Assembly (NCBI RefSeq): GCF_000090795.2
Contig: NW_003546255.1
Location: 587,506-651,505, forward strand
Source: Amphimedon queenslandica
Taxonomy: Eukaryota > Porifera > Demospongiae > Haplosclerida > Niphatidae
Reading direction: 5' to 3'
Length of the DNA: 64,000 bases
Shown: positions 23,407 through 36,521 of the stretch, piece after piece
How positions within the stretch are numbered: the first letter of the stretch is position 1
Layout of the letters: each line of letters begins with the position of its first letter
Notes under the pieces: generated by a model
Seen by the model: only the letters and a program-made list of their open reading frames with translations
Database searches by the model: none
What the model was told of the DNA's origin: nothing
Translations under genes and position numbers: made by a program

Positions 23407-24076
23407 CTACAGTTTTAGCATTAGTTCCCTATAACAGACAACATAACATAACATTACATACAGTAATAGGGATTCTAATTTCTATTAGTATTGCAAAGAA
23501 TGTTCTCACCTTATACAAACAGAAAAAATTAAAGCAGCAATTGGAATAGTTATACCACAGGTCAGGACGAGACTAACACATGTTACAAACACAGCCATAC
23601 ACTGGAGCTTTTGTGTGTTTGGAATGAATCCTCTATTTATCTGTTTTGTTTCCAGTACCACTTATAATTTAGATACCTCTTGTTCATTATAATCTGTGCT
23701 GATCAAGACTGGCTGGTCTTGAACCACTGGCAGTAGACTCTGAGTATCTGGAGCATCAGGATAAACTGGTTGAATGATAGATGTTGAAATCATCATGAGC
23801 ATCATAAGCTGGTGGAGAAGACAATTCAATTTCAGTCTCATTACTGGTAGGTAGTAAAGAATAGTCAGATGTGACCTGTGATTGGGTAAAATAAGAAAAA
23901 GTTCTCATAATATTATCTTTGCATCAAAAAATTTGGACATGAGCTGCATTTTGGGCAATTTTGACAAACTGGGCAATTTTGAAATTAGTCTTACAAACCA
24001 GTTCACTTACTGGGTCATTGTTTACTTCATGTGGATAGCTTTCATTAGCAAGAACGGATTTCTTTTCATGAGACAT
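23407..24076 (-). CDS. Small putative membrane protein with PPxY motif, apparent frameshift
   Basis: Four exons can be read on the minus strand: 24076-24011 (MSHEKKSVLANESYPHEV...), 23875-23677, 23640-23510 and 23428-23407. The second exon encodes SDYSLLPTSNETEIELSSPP then AYDAHD, with a PPAY (PPxY) motif. Further on it encodes PVYPDAPDTQSLLPVV in another frame; the exon is 199 nt between two phase-0 introns, so one extra base breaks the frame. The third exon encodes one hydrophobic helix (VFVTCVSLVLTCGITIPIAA) and the fourth a seven-residue end. Family not recognised. PPxY motifs bind WW domains such as those of Nedd4 ligases, so a small trafficking adaptor is possible. The frame break may be an assembly error, a missed splice, or a decayed gene. 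It sits between two GH3 copies. Confidence 0.45.
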
Positions 24077-24219
24077 TTCCAAGACGGTTCAAGGTCAGTT
24101 ACTATAGCTTCATCTAGCTACTTCCCACGCATATTAATGTTAATATGATCAGCCTTGATCACTCCTTCTACACTCCCCCAAGTTGAAAGTTCATTGATCG
24201 TATCATCATTTCAGAAGAT

Positions 24220-24846
24220 ATGGCGAGAAGTTTAACTATCTTGGTCTTTCTTGCCACCACTTTGCTGGGGATTTGCCTAGCTGAATATTGTGAGAAGACT
24301 AAGTTTCAGTCTTTCTCGTACTGGTAAGTATTATTAGCCACCGACTGACTTTGTACCCATCTTTCTGTAGTAACTATTCTCTACCGATAAGCGATCGTGT
24401 CAAAGGTAAATGATTATTCTTATCTAAAACCTTTTTAAATCCTGTAAATATATATGTAGATTTGCTGTCTCGTATGACATTAGCAGAGAAAATAACACAA
24501 CTAGGAAATACAGCTGGCTCTATAGATAGACTTGATATCCCAGCCTATCAATGGTAACTTCCATTTTACTTATTATTATTATTGTTATTATTATTATTGT
24601 CGTTCTTGCTTTATTTGTATCTCTCAGAGTTGGCGGGGTTATCATTACGTTGGTTTAGTTTTTATTACCATTTGTGATGTGAATTGGGATTACATGGGTT
24701 ATCAATACTGTGATTATTCATGATATGTTCATTCATAATGTATTATTATTAGGTGGTCTGAAGGACTTCATGGTGTTGCTGATTCACCCGGTGTTCATTT
24801 CAATGGAATGGTATGTACATGTGTACATAAGCGGGCACTTTACTTT

Positions 24847-24893
<47 letters not shown>

Positions 24894-27800
24894 TCTAGTT
24901 TCATAATGCTACCTCCTTCCCTCAAGTCATAACAACCGCATCTTCCTTTAACAAGTATCCTCTCCCCTCCCTCTCTCCCTCTAATTACCTCTCTCTTTAT
25001 CTAAAGGACATTGTATCATGAAATAGCAGCTGTTATGTCAACAGAAGCAAGAGCCTTTGCTAATCAAGGTCAGGCCGGTCTGACGTACNNNNNNNNNNTC
25101 CTCTAATTATTATCTACTCTTGTTAATGTACATGTACATGTATGATAACATAATTCAATGATTTTGGACTGCACAATTAATGTTTCCTGTCAGTTGGTTG
25201 GTTGGTTATGATCATGTGACGTTTGGTTTACTCTGGTTTGCCTTATAAGGCATTGTGTACTTTAAACAACATCAGCAGCTGCTGAGCAACTACCTCTTAT
25301 TCTATTGTAGGGACCCACGTTGGGGGAGGGCCCAGGAGACCCCAGGAGAAGGTAACTTTATGTATCATGGTCTATTATTATTATTATTTATCATTTTAGA
25401 TCCTTATTTGAATTCACAATATGCCATACAGTTTGTTACTGGAGCCCAAGGAGACTCAAAGTAATATTATTATTTTATTATTATTATTTAAAAAACATGC
25501 ACCTGTTCATCCTGTTTGTTTACCCTCTTGCAGGTATCTGAAAGTTGTTACAACTTGTAAACACTTTGCCGGTTATGGTAAGCTGTTCTATTGAGATGTG
25601 TATAGGTTTTATAAATTATACGATGAGTCATTGTAAATGATAATTATTTGATTTTATTCATCGTCAGATCTTGAAGATTATGTTGACGGTGAAACGAGGC
25701 ATTCCTTTAACGCTAAAATCACACCGCAAGATTTCGAAGAGGTCTCTATTAAAATTTTTATGTATTATAATTATTTATTACTTTACCGTTATATCATCAT
25801 TAATTAGACTTATTACCCAGCTTTCAAAGCTTGCGTAGAAGAAGCTAACGTGGCCAGTATCATGTGCAGTTATAATGAAGTGAATGGGGTACCTAGCTGT
25901 GCCGATGGTCAGATAAATAATAAGCTGGCTCGTGATACTTGGGGATTCGATGGATTTATTGTAAGTTATTAATTTTGTACATGTATATAAATAAAAAAAT
26001 CCATTAATAAAGACGTCTTTGTGCTATGTACATAGTTTTATTTCAGTTTTTCAAGTTATGGATATTTTTTAAAATAGGCCATTTTCTGAAAAAAATCCCT
26101 GTACTATAGCCCATGGTTTTTCTCCAAACAATGGCTCCGAAATCACCCCAATTTTTATCACATTTTCTGATACATATTGATGTCATTGTGCTATTTTTGT
26201 AGCTAGTTTTGACTTCAAGTCAAGGTTTTGTTTCTTTTTGTAGGCGAGTGATTGTGGTGCTATTGATGACATTCAGAATAAACACCAGTAAGAAAGAAAG
26301 ACAGAGAGAGAGAAGTGAAATATAAAATAAATTGAGAATTATCTTAACGCAACAAGCGTAACAGTGTAAAAATAATTCCTATAATTGATTTCACCACCTT
26401 GCATGCATAGCTAGGCACTTATTAAGACTTATAGAGGTTCTCTCTACCTGCAAATACTTCTAGAGAAGTTGTTAGACAGTATCTCTATGTTCTCTGGCTG
26501 TTAGAAAGCTCATAACTTTGTCCCGTGTGTAAGCCGCCATTTTGTTTTCCGTGGCCACACCCACTTACGTAAAGGAGCGTGGGCGGGTGGTTGCTAAGGC
26601 TTGTTATTTCTCCAATACAACATGTATAGAAGAAATGTAAGTGTGGACATACAAATATATATATATATATAGATAGCGCGACGGTGAAATCAATTATAGG
26701 AACGACCTGGGGGCTTCGCCCCCAGGTCGTTAAAAAGCCTAGAGTTACGAGTATTATAATAACAATAATAATGAGTAATTTGATTGTTTATTTTTAGTTA
26801 CACCAACAATACTGATGATACTGTAGCAGCTGCTCTTAAAGGAGGCTGTGACCTCAACTGTGGAAGCTACTATCAAAGTCATGCTCAGGTATAACTTCTA
26901 TGGTAGTCTAAATAAATTAGAAAATAATAAATAAATAATAAATATTGATGATGAATGAATAAATGAAATAATAAATAAATAATTTTGCTCTCTCTTTCTG
27001 TCTTCCTGTCAGAGTGCTTTTCTCAACGGTACCATTACCATCGGAGAGATTAATCTTGCACTAACAAGACTCTTTACTGCTCGGTAGGCTGTGTGTAAAG
27101 TTACATATCTGGCTATAGATCTACTGTACCTTTTATTTGTTTTTTTTTTCATTTTTAAGAATGAAACTTGGTATGTTTGATCCTCCTGAGTTACAGCCAT
27201 ACAATGCAATATCTCCTGATGTTGTGAATAGCCTAGAACACCAGGTACATCTGCCTTATTGTACTAATATTATTATTATTATTATTACTTATTAATTTAT
27301 TTTATTTTATTTTTTGTTAGGCATTAGCTCTCAATGCTGCCAGAGAGAGCATTGTTTTACTCCAAAATAATAATGGTGAGACAGAAAATTTATTTAAAGT
27401 TACATGTGATTAGTTACAAGATTGTTATCTTTTAAATTGTTTATTGTTATTCTTCTGTAGATGTTCTTCCGCTTAATTTTGAGAAGCACTCAACCATTGC
27501 TGTAGTTGGTCCACATGCAATGGCTACTGATGTAATGCAAGGAAACTATAATGTCAGTTGATCATCTCCTCTTTGTAAAAGAGAGAGAGAGAGAAAGAAA
27601 GAAGGGAGAGAGAGAGGAGGGGAGAGAGAGAGGGGGGGAGGGAGATCAAGTATAAACATGTACAAATATTTAATGTTTTAACTTTGTAAAAGAAAGAGAG
27701 AGAGAGAAAGGGGGAGGGAGGGAGGGAAGGTGGGATTAAGTTTATCCATGTACAACTATTTAATGCTCTTTTCTTCTTTTCTTTTATACATCAGGGTGTT

Positions 27801-30403
27801 GCCCCGTACCTGATAAGTCCTGTAGAAGGATTTGAAAACTTAGGTATCGACAGTGTTCTGACAGCTTCAGGCTGTGACGTGAATTGTGAGGTCACTGATG
27901 GCTTTCAAGATGCCTTTGACATTGCTGTCAAAGCCGATGCAGTGATTGCTGTATTGGGACTGGATCAATCCCACGAAAGGTTTTTAAAAAAGAATTTATT
28001 TTATAATAAATTCATTTTTAAAAACCTTTTGTGTTTGTTGTAGCGAGGGACATGACAGAGAAGACTTGTTTCTGCCTAACCTCCAGGATAAGTTTGTACA
28101 AGATTTAAAGAACACACTGAAAGCAGCTGGTACTAATGCCCCACTTATTGTTGTGGTAATGTCTGGATCTTCTGTTGATCTTACTGTTACTAAGGTAAGG
28201 TATACGTGTATGCAGGGTTAAAGGGTTAAGGGTTAAGGTATACATGTACATACATGTACATGTAGGTTGTGTGTGGGGTTCGGTTTGATACACTTATTGT
28301 CATTATTTATTATTACCATTATGATTATTTAATATTATTATTATTGCTATTATTATTATCATTATTTATTTATTTATTTATTTCTTCTTCTCCTATTCTT
28401 CTTCTTCTTCTTCTTCTTCTTATTATTATTATTAATTATACTGATATAATTGTAATCCAATATACTAGTATTGTGTCTACATCTTCAAAATTACAAGCCA
28501 CAATTTTTCACACTTGTCAATTGAACTTCATAATTACTACACGTCTCAATGGAGTGACATGATTAATGCTATTATGTTACCTAATTAAGAGTTTACTATG
28601 ACCAACACATGTCACTGTAATATGATAAGATTGAACTGATACTGTTGGGCATTTTTGATTATTTATAAAGATGCTGCTTTTTACAAAAATCCCTGTACTA
28701 TAGCCCATGGTTTTTTCAAAAAATAGCTCCAAAATGATCCCCAATTTTCATTAAATTTTCTGATACATATTGATGTCCTTATGCTATGTAGAAAGTTTGA
28801 GCCAATTCTGACTTCAATTTTTTGAGTTATGGCCATTTTAAAAAATGAGCCAAAATCTGAAAAAATCCCTGTACTATTATAGCCCATGGCTTTTTCCAAA
28901 AAATGGCTCTGAAATCACCCCCAATTTCTTTTACATTTTCTAATGCATATTGATGTCCTTATGCTATGTAGAAAGTTTGAGCCAATTCCGACTTCAATTT
29001 TTCGAGTTATGGCCATTTTAAAAAAATGGGCCAAAATCTGAAAAAATCCCTGCCCATGGTTTTTTTCTGAAAAATGGCTCTGAAATCACACCCAATTTTT
29101 ATTACATTTTCTAATACATATTGATGTCCTTATGCTATGTAGAAAGTTTGAGTCAATTCCGACTTCAATTTTTCGAGTTATAGCTATTTGAAGAAATTAG
29201 CCATTTTTTGAAAAGTTCCCTGTACTATAATAGCCCATGGTTTTTTCCGAAAAATGGCTCCAAAATCACCCCCAATTTTTATTACATTTTCTGATACATA
29301 TTGATGTACTTATGCTATGTAGAAATTTTAAGCCAATTCCGACTTCAATTTTTTGAGTTATGGCCATTTTAAAAAATGGGCCGAAATCTGGAAAAATCCC
29401 TGTACTATAGTCCATGGTTTTTTCTGAAAAATGGCTCCGAAATCACCCCCAATTTTTATTACATTTTCTAATGCATATTGATGTACTTATGCTGTGTAGA
29501 AAGTTTGAGCCGATTCCGACTTCCATTTTTCAAGTTATGACCATTTTTAAAATTGGCCAATTTTTAAATATTTCTATTATTTATAGAAACATGCAGATGC
29601 TATATTGTGGGCTGGGTATCCTGGTCAATCTGGAGGTCAAGCTATTGCTGAAATAATTTATGGTAAAGTGAATCCATCAGGACGACTACCCGTCACATTT
29701 GTGAGTTAATCAAATTTGATGCTATAAACTTCTTTATTATTTAAAACACACAACTCTATTTCTAATTGCTCCCTCTCTCTATCTCTCTTTTTTCAGTACC
29801 CTGGTTCTTATATTGATTTGGTTGCATTCCGTCACATGTCCATGAGGGAGTATCCAGGCCGTACATACAAGTTTTACAATGACACTCCTGATTTCTCCTT
29901 TGGAGACGGCCTTAGTTATACCACATTCTACTTGGAATGGTATGAAAAATATAAAAATTAATATTTGCAAATGAATATACATTTTAGTACATGTACATCT
30001 ACACAATTTTTTATTGCTCTTAAAGCATCAAAATTATAACTATTATTTTTTAATTTGTAGGTCTAAGCCAGTTAATATGTCAGGTGTTAGATCAGTTAGT
30101 TACCCCACAGTGGTCTACAATGTAACAGTGACTAACACTGGTAAAATGCCTGGGGCAATCTCTGTTTTGGCTTATATCTCATACAACGTTAGTTGATATT
30201 AATATATTAATAATACTGATACTTTTTTATGCATATATTATGCATGTACATGTAATTTTGATTATTTTATGTTATAGAATTCTGGTGCTCCTAAAAAGAA
30301 ATTGTTTGGATTCGAAAAAGTCTTCTTGAATCCTTTGCAGAGCGTTTCGGTCACATTCCCGGCTGATTCTAAAGCATTCTCAACTGTTGACAAAAGTGTA
30401 AGC

Positions 30404-30459
<56 letters not shown>

Positions 30460-30754
30460 GTTTGTTTGCTTGTTGAGGTTTTTTCATTAATTGCTATACT
30501 ACTGTATCTTTTGCTAATATTCTCTGGTTGTTGATGGTATAAATTTTCAAAAATGATAATATTTATGTACAGGTAACTGGCGAGAATGTAAACATGCTTT
30601 GGTCTTTAATGGCAATTTGTTATACTCCAATTTGTGTTTGTCACCTTATCCAGATATTTGTGACTCTATACTTTGCAAGAAGCATGTAGGAAATTGCTTT
30701 ACAGACTTAGAATTTGTATTTTTTGAGCAGCTGCATTTTATTGTTATACTTCTT

Positions 30755-30815
<61 letters not shown>

Positions 30816-30899
30816 TTTTAGGGTAAAAGAAGTGTAAATCCTGGTGACTATCATGTCACTATTGGTGATCAACTGATTCATAAAATCAGTCTGATATGA
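24220..30899 (+). CDS. Secreted GH3 glycoside hydrolase, copy 3 (exon 6 cut by gap)
   Basis: Exons: 24220-24323, 24371-24405, 24460-24553, 24753-24810, 24899-24954, 25007 into the gap, 25311-25351, 25400-25460, 25534-25577, 25668-25741, 25808-25960, 26245-26288, 26798-26888, 27013-27083, 27160-27244, 27321-27375, 27461-27552, 27795-27979, 28044-28194, 29587-29700, 29797-29939, 30061-30187, 30278-30397, 30822-30899. Phases match copies 1 and 2 at every junction. The signal peptide is clear ([17 protein letters not shown]), and [14 protein letters not shown] and the nucleophile ASDCGAI are present (26245 onward). The end of exon 6 is lost in ten unknown bases at 25089-25098. It is the most diverged copy, and its introns are far longer, filled with repeats, a MITE-like element and microsatellites. 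The last exon ends HKISLI. Expected to be an extracellular sugar hydrolase. Confidence 0.85.
24851..24896 (+). repeat. (CT)n microsatellite forming a 3' splice-site pyrimidine tract
   Basis: About 20 CT dinucleotides run directly into the CTAG acceptor before exon 5 of GH3 copy 3. The same arrangement recurs at 30763-30814 before its last exon. Confidence 0.9.
25089..25098. other. Assembly gap (10 N)
   Basis: Ten unknown bases remove the 3' end of exon 6 of GH3 copy 3 (the region encoding FAPNIN in copies 1 and 2). The length is probably nominal. Confidence 0.99.
26055..26215 (-). repeat. Single unit of the ~178-bp dispersed repeat
   Basis: One unit with CCCTGTACTATAGCCCATGG and ACATTTTCTGATACATATTG lies in intron 11 of GH3 copy 3, on the strand opposite to the arrays at 15775 and 54490. 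Confidence 0.75.
26376..26702. mobile_element. MITE-like element with 20-bp terminal inverted repeats
   Basis: TTCCTATAATTGATTTCACC at 26376-26395 is matched by its exact reverse complement at 26683-26702. The 327-bp element has no reading frame of note and includes a GC-richer core (CACACCCACTTACG, GGGCGGGTGG) and an AT run. It sits in intron 12 of GH3 copy 3. Size, inverted ends and lack of coding capacity suggest a non-autonomous DNA transposon. I could not identify a target-site duplication with certainty. Confidence 0.6.
26701..26732. repeat. Perfect GC-rich hairpin beside the MITE-like element
   Basis: AACGACCTGGGGGC pairs perfectly with GCCCCCAGGTCGTT around a TTC loop, giving a 14-bp stem in a strongly AT-rich intron. 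It abuts the right inverted repeat, so it may be part of a longer element. Confidence 0.8.
28675..29575 (-). repeat. Intronic array of ~178-bp repeat (5 units)
   Basis: This is the longest array in the window. The phrase GACTTCAATTTTT recurs near 28810, 28990, 29161 and 29341, and a variant (GACTTCCATTTTT) near 29517. Each is preceded by a CTTATGC(T/A)(A/G)TGTAGAAA phrase. It fills most of intron 19 of GH3 copy 3 and stops about 12 bp before the acceptor. Confidence 0.9.
30398..30462 (+). repeat. (TTA)n microsatellite at a 5' splice site
   Basis: About 20 ATT/TTA triplets follow directly after the GTAAGC donor of the next-to-last exon of GH3 copy 3. Similar triplet runs lie at 30982-31034, 31931-31970, 32959-32998 and 33595-33631. 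Confidence 0.9.
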
Positions 30900-30989
30900 G
30901 GACTCAGTTGCAGTTCCTTCTGACTCATGATACTATGTAGTATCATATAGCATGTACATGTACCTCGTATAAGTTCCTACAATACATCA

Positions 30990-31034
<45 letters not shown>

Positions 31035-32236
31035 GACTCTTTGCTGCATCAGTGTGTCTTATGGAGTAATCGTTTCATTTCAGACTCCATTACTATTTAT
31101 AATTTATTAAAAATAATTTGCTATTTTAATAAAGCAACCAGAACGACCATTTGAATTAAATTCACTTGCATACTATCCATCTTAAATAGGCACATTTTTT
31201 TGTTAAGAGGAAAATGGCTTATTCGTTAAGTTTAAAAATAGTTGCTAACAGGAGAAGAGCTTATTGCAAATTGTATTTTCTTGTTAGCAGCTCTCACTCC
31301 TCCTCCTATTGGAATTATGGTATGCATGTAGTACATATATCAAAACACTTGGAGGCCCGTGTACTTGTACAAACTCAATAATTGGATTAAAATAAATCGA
31401 ATTATTTTGATAAAATGGGATACATCCTTTCATGTTTGCCATAACCGGCTGTGTGCCCTCAAGTCGTAATGGAGTATTTGTACTATTATCATTTATGAAA
31501 ATGTTCTTTTGAAGATTTTGTTCTTTGAAATCATTTTGTGCTTAGCCTTTTCTGTACATGTACATTCATAGTTCTGCCTATGGTGGTCGGGACAACCACC
31601 TCAACAAATGAACCAACCAGTTCATCACTTAGACCAACCATCCAATTAATACTAATAACCATACATAAAGCATGATATTGTAGTCTACTAGTATGGGGTA
31701 CATGAATTTAAAAGGAACAATATTAGCCACCAACCACCTCTAATTTTATTCTAGGCAGAACCCTGTACACCATGTGTAAAGATATCTATTTATACATGTC
31801 TAAATATACATGCAGTTCCATTGTTATAAGACTTGTACTTTTAGCTAAGTAGGTAGAGAAACTGACTTTATTTTCGTACTAAGAATTGATCACAATTTTT
31901 TTTAGAAAAAAGTAGTAGGAAAAAGAGCAAAATAAGTGTAAATAATAATAATAATAATAATAATAATATTAATAATAATAACAATAATAGTGGTGGTACT
32001 GATTGAATGCTTGATTCATGTGTGAACAAAATGATCGCCAAATCACCAAAAATAATCAAAAAATTAATAATAATAATAACGATGATAATAATTAAGTAAT
32101 ATTAAACTGCTCAAATTATGTAAGAGCGTGTGTGTGGGTGTGTCAGTACAAAAGAAGGAGAATACAAATCAAAAAAAAAATAATGATATCACGTTCACAA
32201 TTCACAACTTAGCCCCGCCTACTACCACGCCCCCAA
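30900..32236. other. Convergent intergenic region
   Basis: Between the stops of GH3 copy 3 and the HMG-box gene I see no coding exon. It holds ATT/AAT microsatellites (30982-31034 and 31931-31970) and, close to the HMG stop, paired GC boxes (CCCCGCCTA and CCACGCCCCC at 32213-32232). Confidence 0.6.
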
Positions 32237-32958
32237 TCACTGATACATGTTACAGATCTGATCAATGTCGTGCTGATCCGACATTGGAATGTACTCTCCT
32301 TTTCTGTAAGCCTTCAGCTGCATCTCGTACCGCTCCTTGTCCTTCCTAGCCATGTCGTCAAACTGTTTCTTCTCTGAGGGACTCATTATCTTCCACTGGG
32401 CGGCAAGGATTTGTGCTAGCTGTCCGACCCTCAGCGTCATATTCTGAGCTCGGAGGTGTGGTCTCTTAGCCTTGCTGTAAAACATGAACGCTGACCTGGA
32501 AAATAAATAATAAAAAAGATAAATCATCATCATCATCATCATCATTATACGGAAAAATGAACTAATGGAAAAGTTAAATTGAGAGCTAAAGTTAAACATA
32601 CTGTACTAATAAAAATATTAATAATATTAATAATTATTATTATTATCTCTAAAAGATACTTCATCACATACATGTATAAAAAAGTTAGAGCAATACATTA
32701 GCATTATTATCATGATATTTCATTATTGTATAAAATGTGAATATACATGTACATGTACATCTGTGGGCTACAGTGTACCAAGTGTAGGTGTAAAATGTTA
32801 ACATGCCCACAATGTAGATGTACATAACTTCTTAATATTGCATTATCATAACGTGGAGGATAAGTATAGCTACATCTACCATACATTATAGAGCTATCAA
32901 TACTCAATACTACTGTACACTGACTAAGGCCATATTATAAACTACATTAGAGCCTACG

Positions 32959-32999
<41 letters not shown>

Positions 33000-33590
33000 C
33001 AGTAGATGTGTATATGAAATATGCAATCACCAGATAATGTAATCAGTATAAGAGGACACCTGTTCTGCCTCACCCTCACCATTATGTACACAGTACATCT
33101 GTTATGGATACAATCTTTAAATACACAACCACTGATGTGTCAACAGACTCTATAGGAACACTATACTTAGCCTGTATTGTCTATCCATAATAGACTTTGG
33201 CCTAGTATTCAAAGCAGTGGCTTAATGGCATTAAGACTAATAGACAGTACAAGAGAATACATAGGGGAAATCTGTTGTGGCCTACTTCTACTTCTACATG
33301 TATATATTCAATAAAATATAGAGTCTAATGAACTATCCTATAATAAAATAATAATAATAAATAAAAATGATGCTGAAAATTGCTTTCTTTTTTAATACAA
33401 AGATATCATGTACATATTACATGGAAGTGATAAAACTAGACTAGATTTGTACACATGTATAATAGCAATACAGTTAATAGTAATACTAGACCTATACTTA
33501 GTGGAGTTAGACAGCTTCATTCAGTAAGGTACCACTCCATTCAAGATATACACAGTAAAGCCACTAAGTCATTCATAAATACCAAATAAA

Positions 33591-33632
<42 letters not shown>

Positions 33633-33946
33633 TAGAATATTGGAGAAGGTCATGAAAGCTTATAATCCTAGCTATAAACTTGATAAAGAATAAGACTTGA
33701 GATTACTATCAACAGAAACCCATGCCAACAACTTTGACAAGTCTGCTTTCTCATTGTCGCGATAGGATTAGGTTATGGAGTAGAGTGGGTATACGTGTGA
33801 CTGTCTAGTGGTAGTCGATGTTCAGTCTCAGGAGAAAACACTTGTCCATAAACTTGATATAAGAATCTTGTTAACATTATAATAATGACGCCCTTTCTAC
33901 CATATTGAGTGCTAATGACCAAAGAATAGCTGCTACACTGATTAAT

Positions 33947-34042
<96 letters not shown>

Positions 34043-34070
34043 CAGAGAGACAGAGAGACAGAGAGACAGA

Positions 34071-34109
<39 letters not shown>

Positions 34110-35691
34110 TGAGAGAGAGAGAGTTTGGTTGTGAACTTCATCATTCTTAAATCATGCATGGAAAGTTTTCTCATACATGTATCGTATTTGGAGATGAAGA
34201 AATAGTAATTTGGCCTTTCCTATCTCTCTTAATACATATAGCCAGAATCCTTCCTTCCCTTTCGCACCATAAAGCATACCTACATTCTATCCACTAGGAT
34301 TTTATAGTACCAGCTACATGTAGCCTGCCTTTAGTTTAAATGCCATCTATTGTTCACTGTTAGTAGCAACAGGTAGTCTTCTGTTGTGGACTGCATTGAC
34401 AAATGACTAACAATCATTCTTCAAGCAATACCGGGCTTTGAATGACCGCATCCAGCTGCTATTGTAGCTCAAAAATAACACTTCAATACAGAGGGTCATG
34501 GATGATTTAACAAGAGATATCTAAAGCCTAGAGGGCAAGCACATGCACACACATACACATATTAGGCTGTATAAAGACTGTATAATATGACCCACAAATT
34601 TTATAATAATAATAATAATATTAGTCATACCATAAAAATGCTAATTAGGAAATTAAGCTGTTTGCACACATAATAGAGGTCAGAGTTGATCTCATTCAAT
34701 ATTCAATATTAATGAGAGGAGAGAACTCACAATGTGTGTGTGTGTGTGTGTGTGGTGTATTGAATTATAAAACTAATTATTAATAATTAAGTGTTTTGAA
34801 GGAGAAAATTAAGTTATTTGACAACATTTGGAACATTTGAACATCAAAATAATGCGCATTAAAAATTATCACAGCCTTATGATTTAATGACGCGTGCATC
34901 TCTGAACCACTAAGACCATTTGTTACTTACAACTTGACCCCCTCTGGGTCATTACGTTAATACATTAAAGTTGTTTCTATTGCAACAATGGCTGAACTAA
35001 CAAGTGGACCACATTTCACACCCAGGACAACCTCTTAGTGATTCTATCATTAACCAGATACCAGCCCTGTTTCTCTTTCCAGCCCTCCCTCCCTCCTAGT
35101 CTATTAGCAAAGCTCCAATTAAAATCAATTTCAATTAAAAAGCTTACACAGTCCAAATGAACTAAAGGCAAGCACTACACACAATTAAGACAAAGGAAAG
35201 TCGCAATAATAAGATAATAAGTACACAGTACATGTACATGTACATGTATACTAAAATTCTATGCAATATTTCACAATATCATATGATATCAATGATAGTG
35301 TAGTACAGCTAAATTTAAGAGATACAGTAGAACAAGCATACTACTAGCAAGATTGATGTCCTAATGGTACATTACACATAAGTACATGTACATGAACATA
35401 CATGTACATGTACATGTACATCAACTTACATGTTTCTCTTAGGCATATCAGGATCCTTTCTCTTCCTTCTTGGATGATAAATAGGCTTCTGTCCATCAAA
35501 CTGAGCACGAGAGAGGGCAGCTGCGTTGCCTAAGGTAGGAGCTGCTGGGGCGGATGAAGTTGAGTTAGCTCCGCCTCCTCCTCCTCCTCCTGTTCCTGGG
35601 GCTCCCTGTTGAGTGACAGCTGCAGAGTAACCTGCTTCATAGGCCTGCTTCTGCTGCTCATAACGGAGCTATGGGGAGAGAGGGAGGGAGA

Positions 35692-35746
<55 letters not shown>

Positions 35747-36426
35747 TCAATGGTCAGACTATCACAAACATAGACCATGATGATAATAATATAATTTACA
35801 AGTTATATACACTTCACTTCAAAAGAAAACAAAAACAAAATGTTAACAACAAGTAAGGTTGCTGTACATGTACATGTAAGTCACAAACAAGCCTTGTTAG
35901 TATACTTTGATAAACTCCTTCACAAGAAGCTTAAAATTGAAATATTTTGAGTTATAAAGGACACTTTGGCTACAAGCAATGTTACAGTACACTACTATAA
36001 AAACAGTAAAGGTGTCACTACATTCCAATGCACTTATGCTGTGCTGAAAGTTTGAGCCGGTTCAAATTACAAACTTTTAGACTACATGTACACGTATATT
36101 TGTAATGGAATACATTAAAAGTTCTTATACTTTAAAATCATAGAAACAACTTCAATTTCTACATTTACCTGAAAGCATAAAACACACACACACACAGAGT
36201 ATATTTATGTAGCAGCTAATTTGTACAAATGTGTTTGTGGCTACAAGAAATTAAACTCAAATTCATCATCATCACAAGCCAATGGACACGTAATTACTAA
36301 CATCAAAGGTACCCTAATAGACCATAGTAGCAAGACAATAAAGCAGTGAAGCAGGAATAGGACTACAAAATCACTCAAAAATGCATACATACAAAAAACA
36401 TACAAGAAAGAGAGAGAGAGGGAGGG

Positions 36427-36457
<31 letters not shown>

Positions 36458-36471
36458 GAGAGAGAGAGAGG

Positions 36472-36521
<50 letters not shown>

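Noticed and set aside
24532-24898. Plus-strand frames with runs of Tyr or Leu/Ser between GH3 exons
   Set aside because: They read ATT and CT microsatellites in introns of GH3 copy 3.
28675-29575. Possible CRISPR-like array of regular repeats
   Set aside because: Units of about 178 bp have no spacers, diverge from each other, and the genome is clearly eukaryotic.
28681-29656. Open reading frames of 60-85 codons over the ~178-bp repeats, often starting MVFSEKW or MAIT
   Set aside because: They recur in every array on either strand, follow the repeat unit, and lie within introns; they are by-products of the repeat sequence, not genes.
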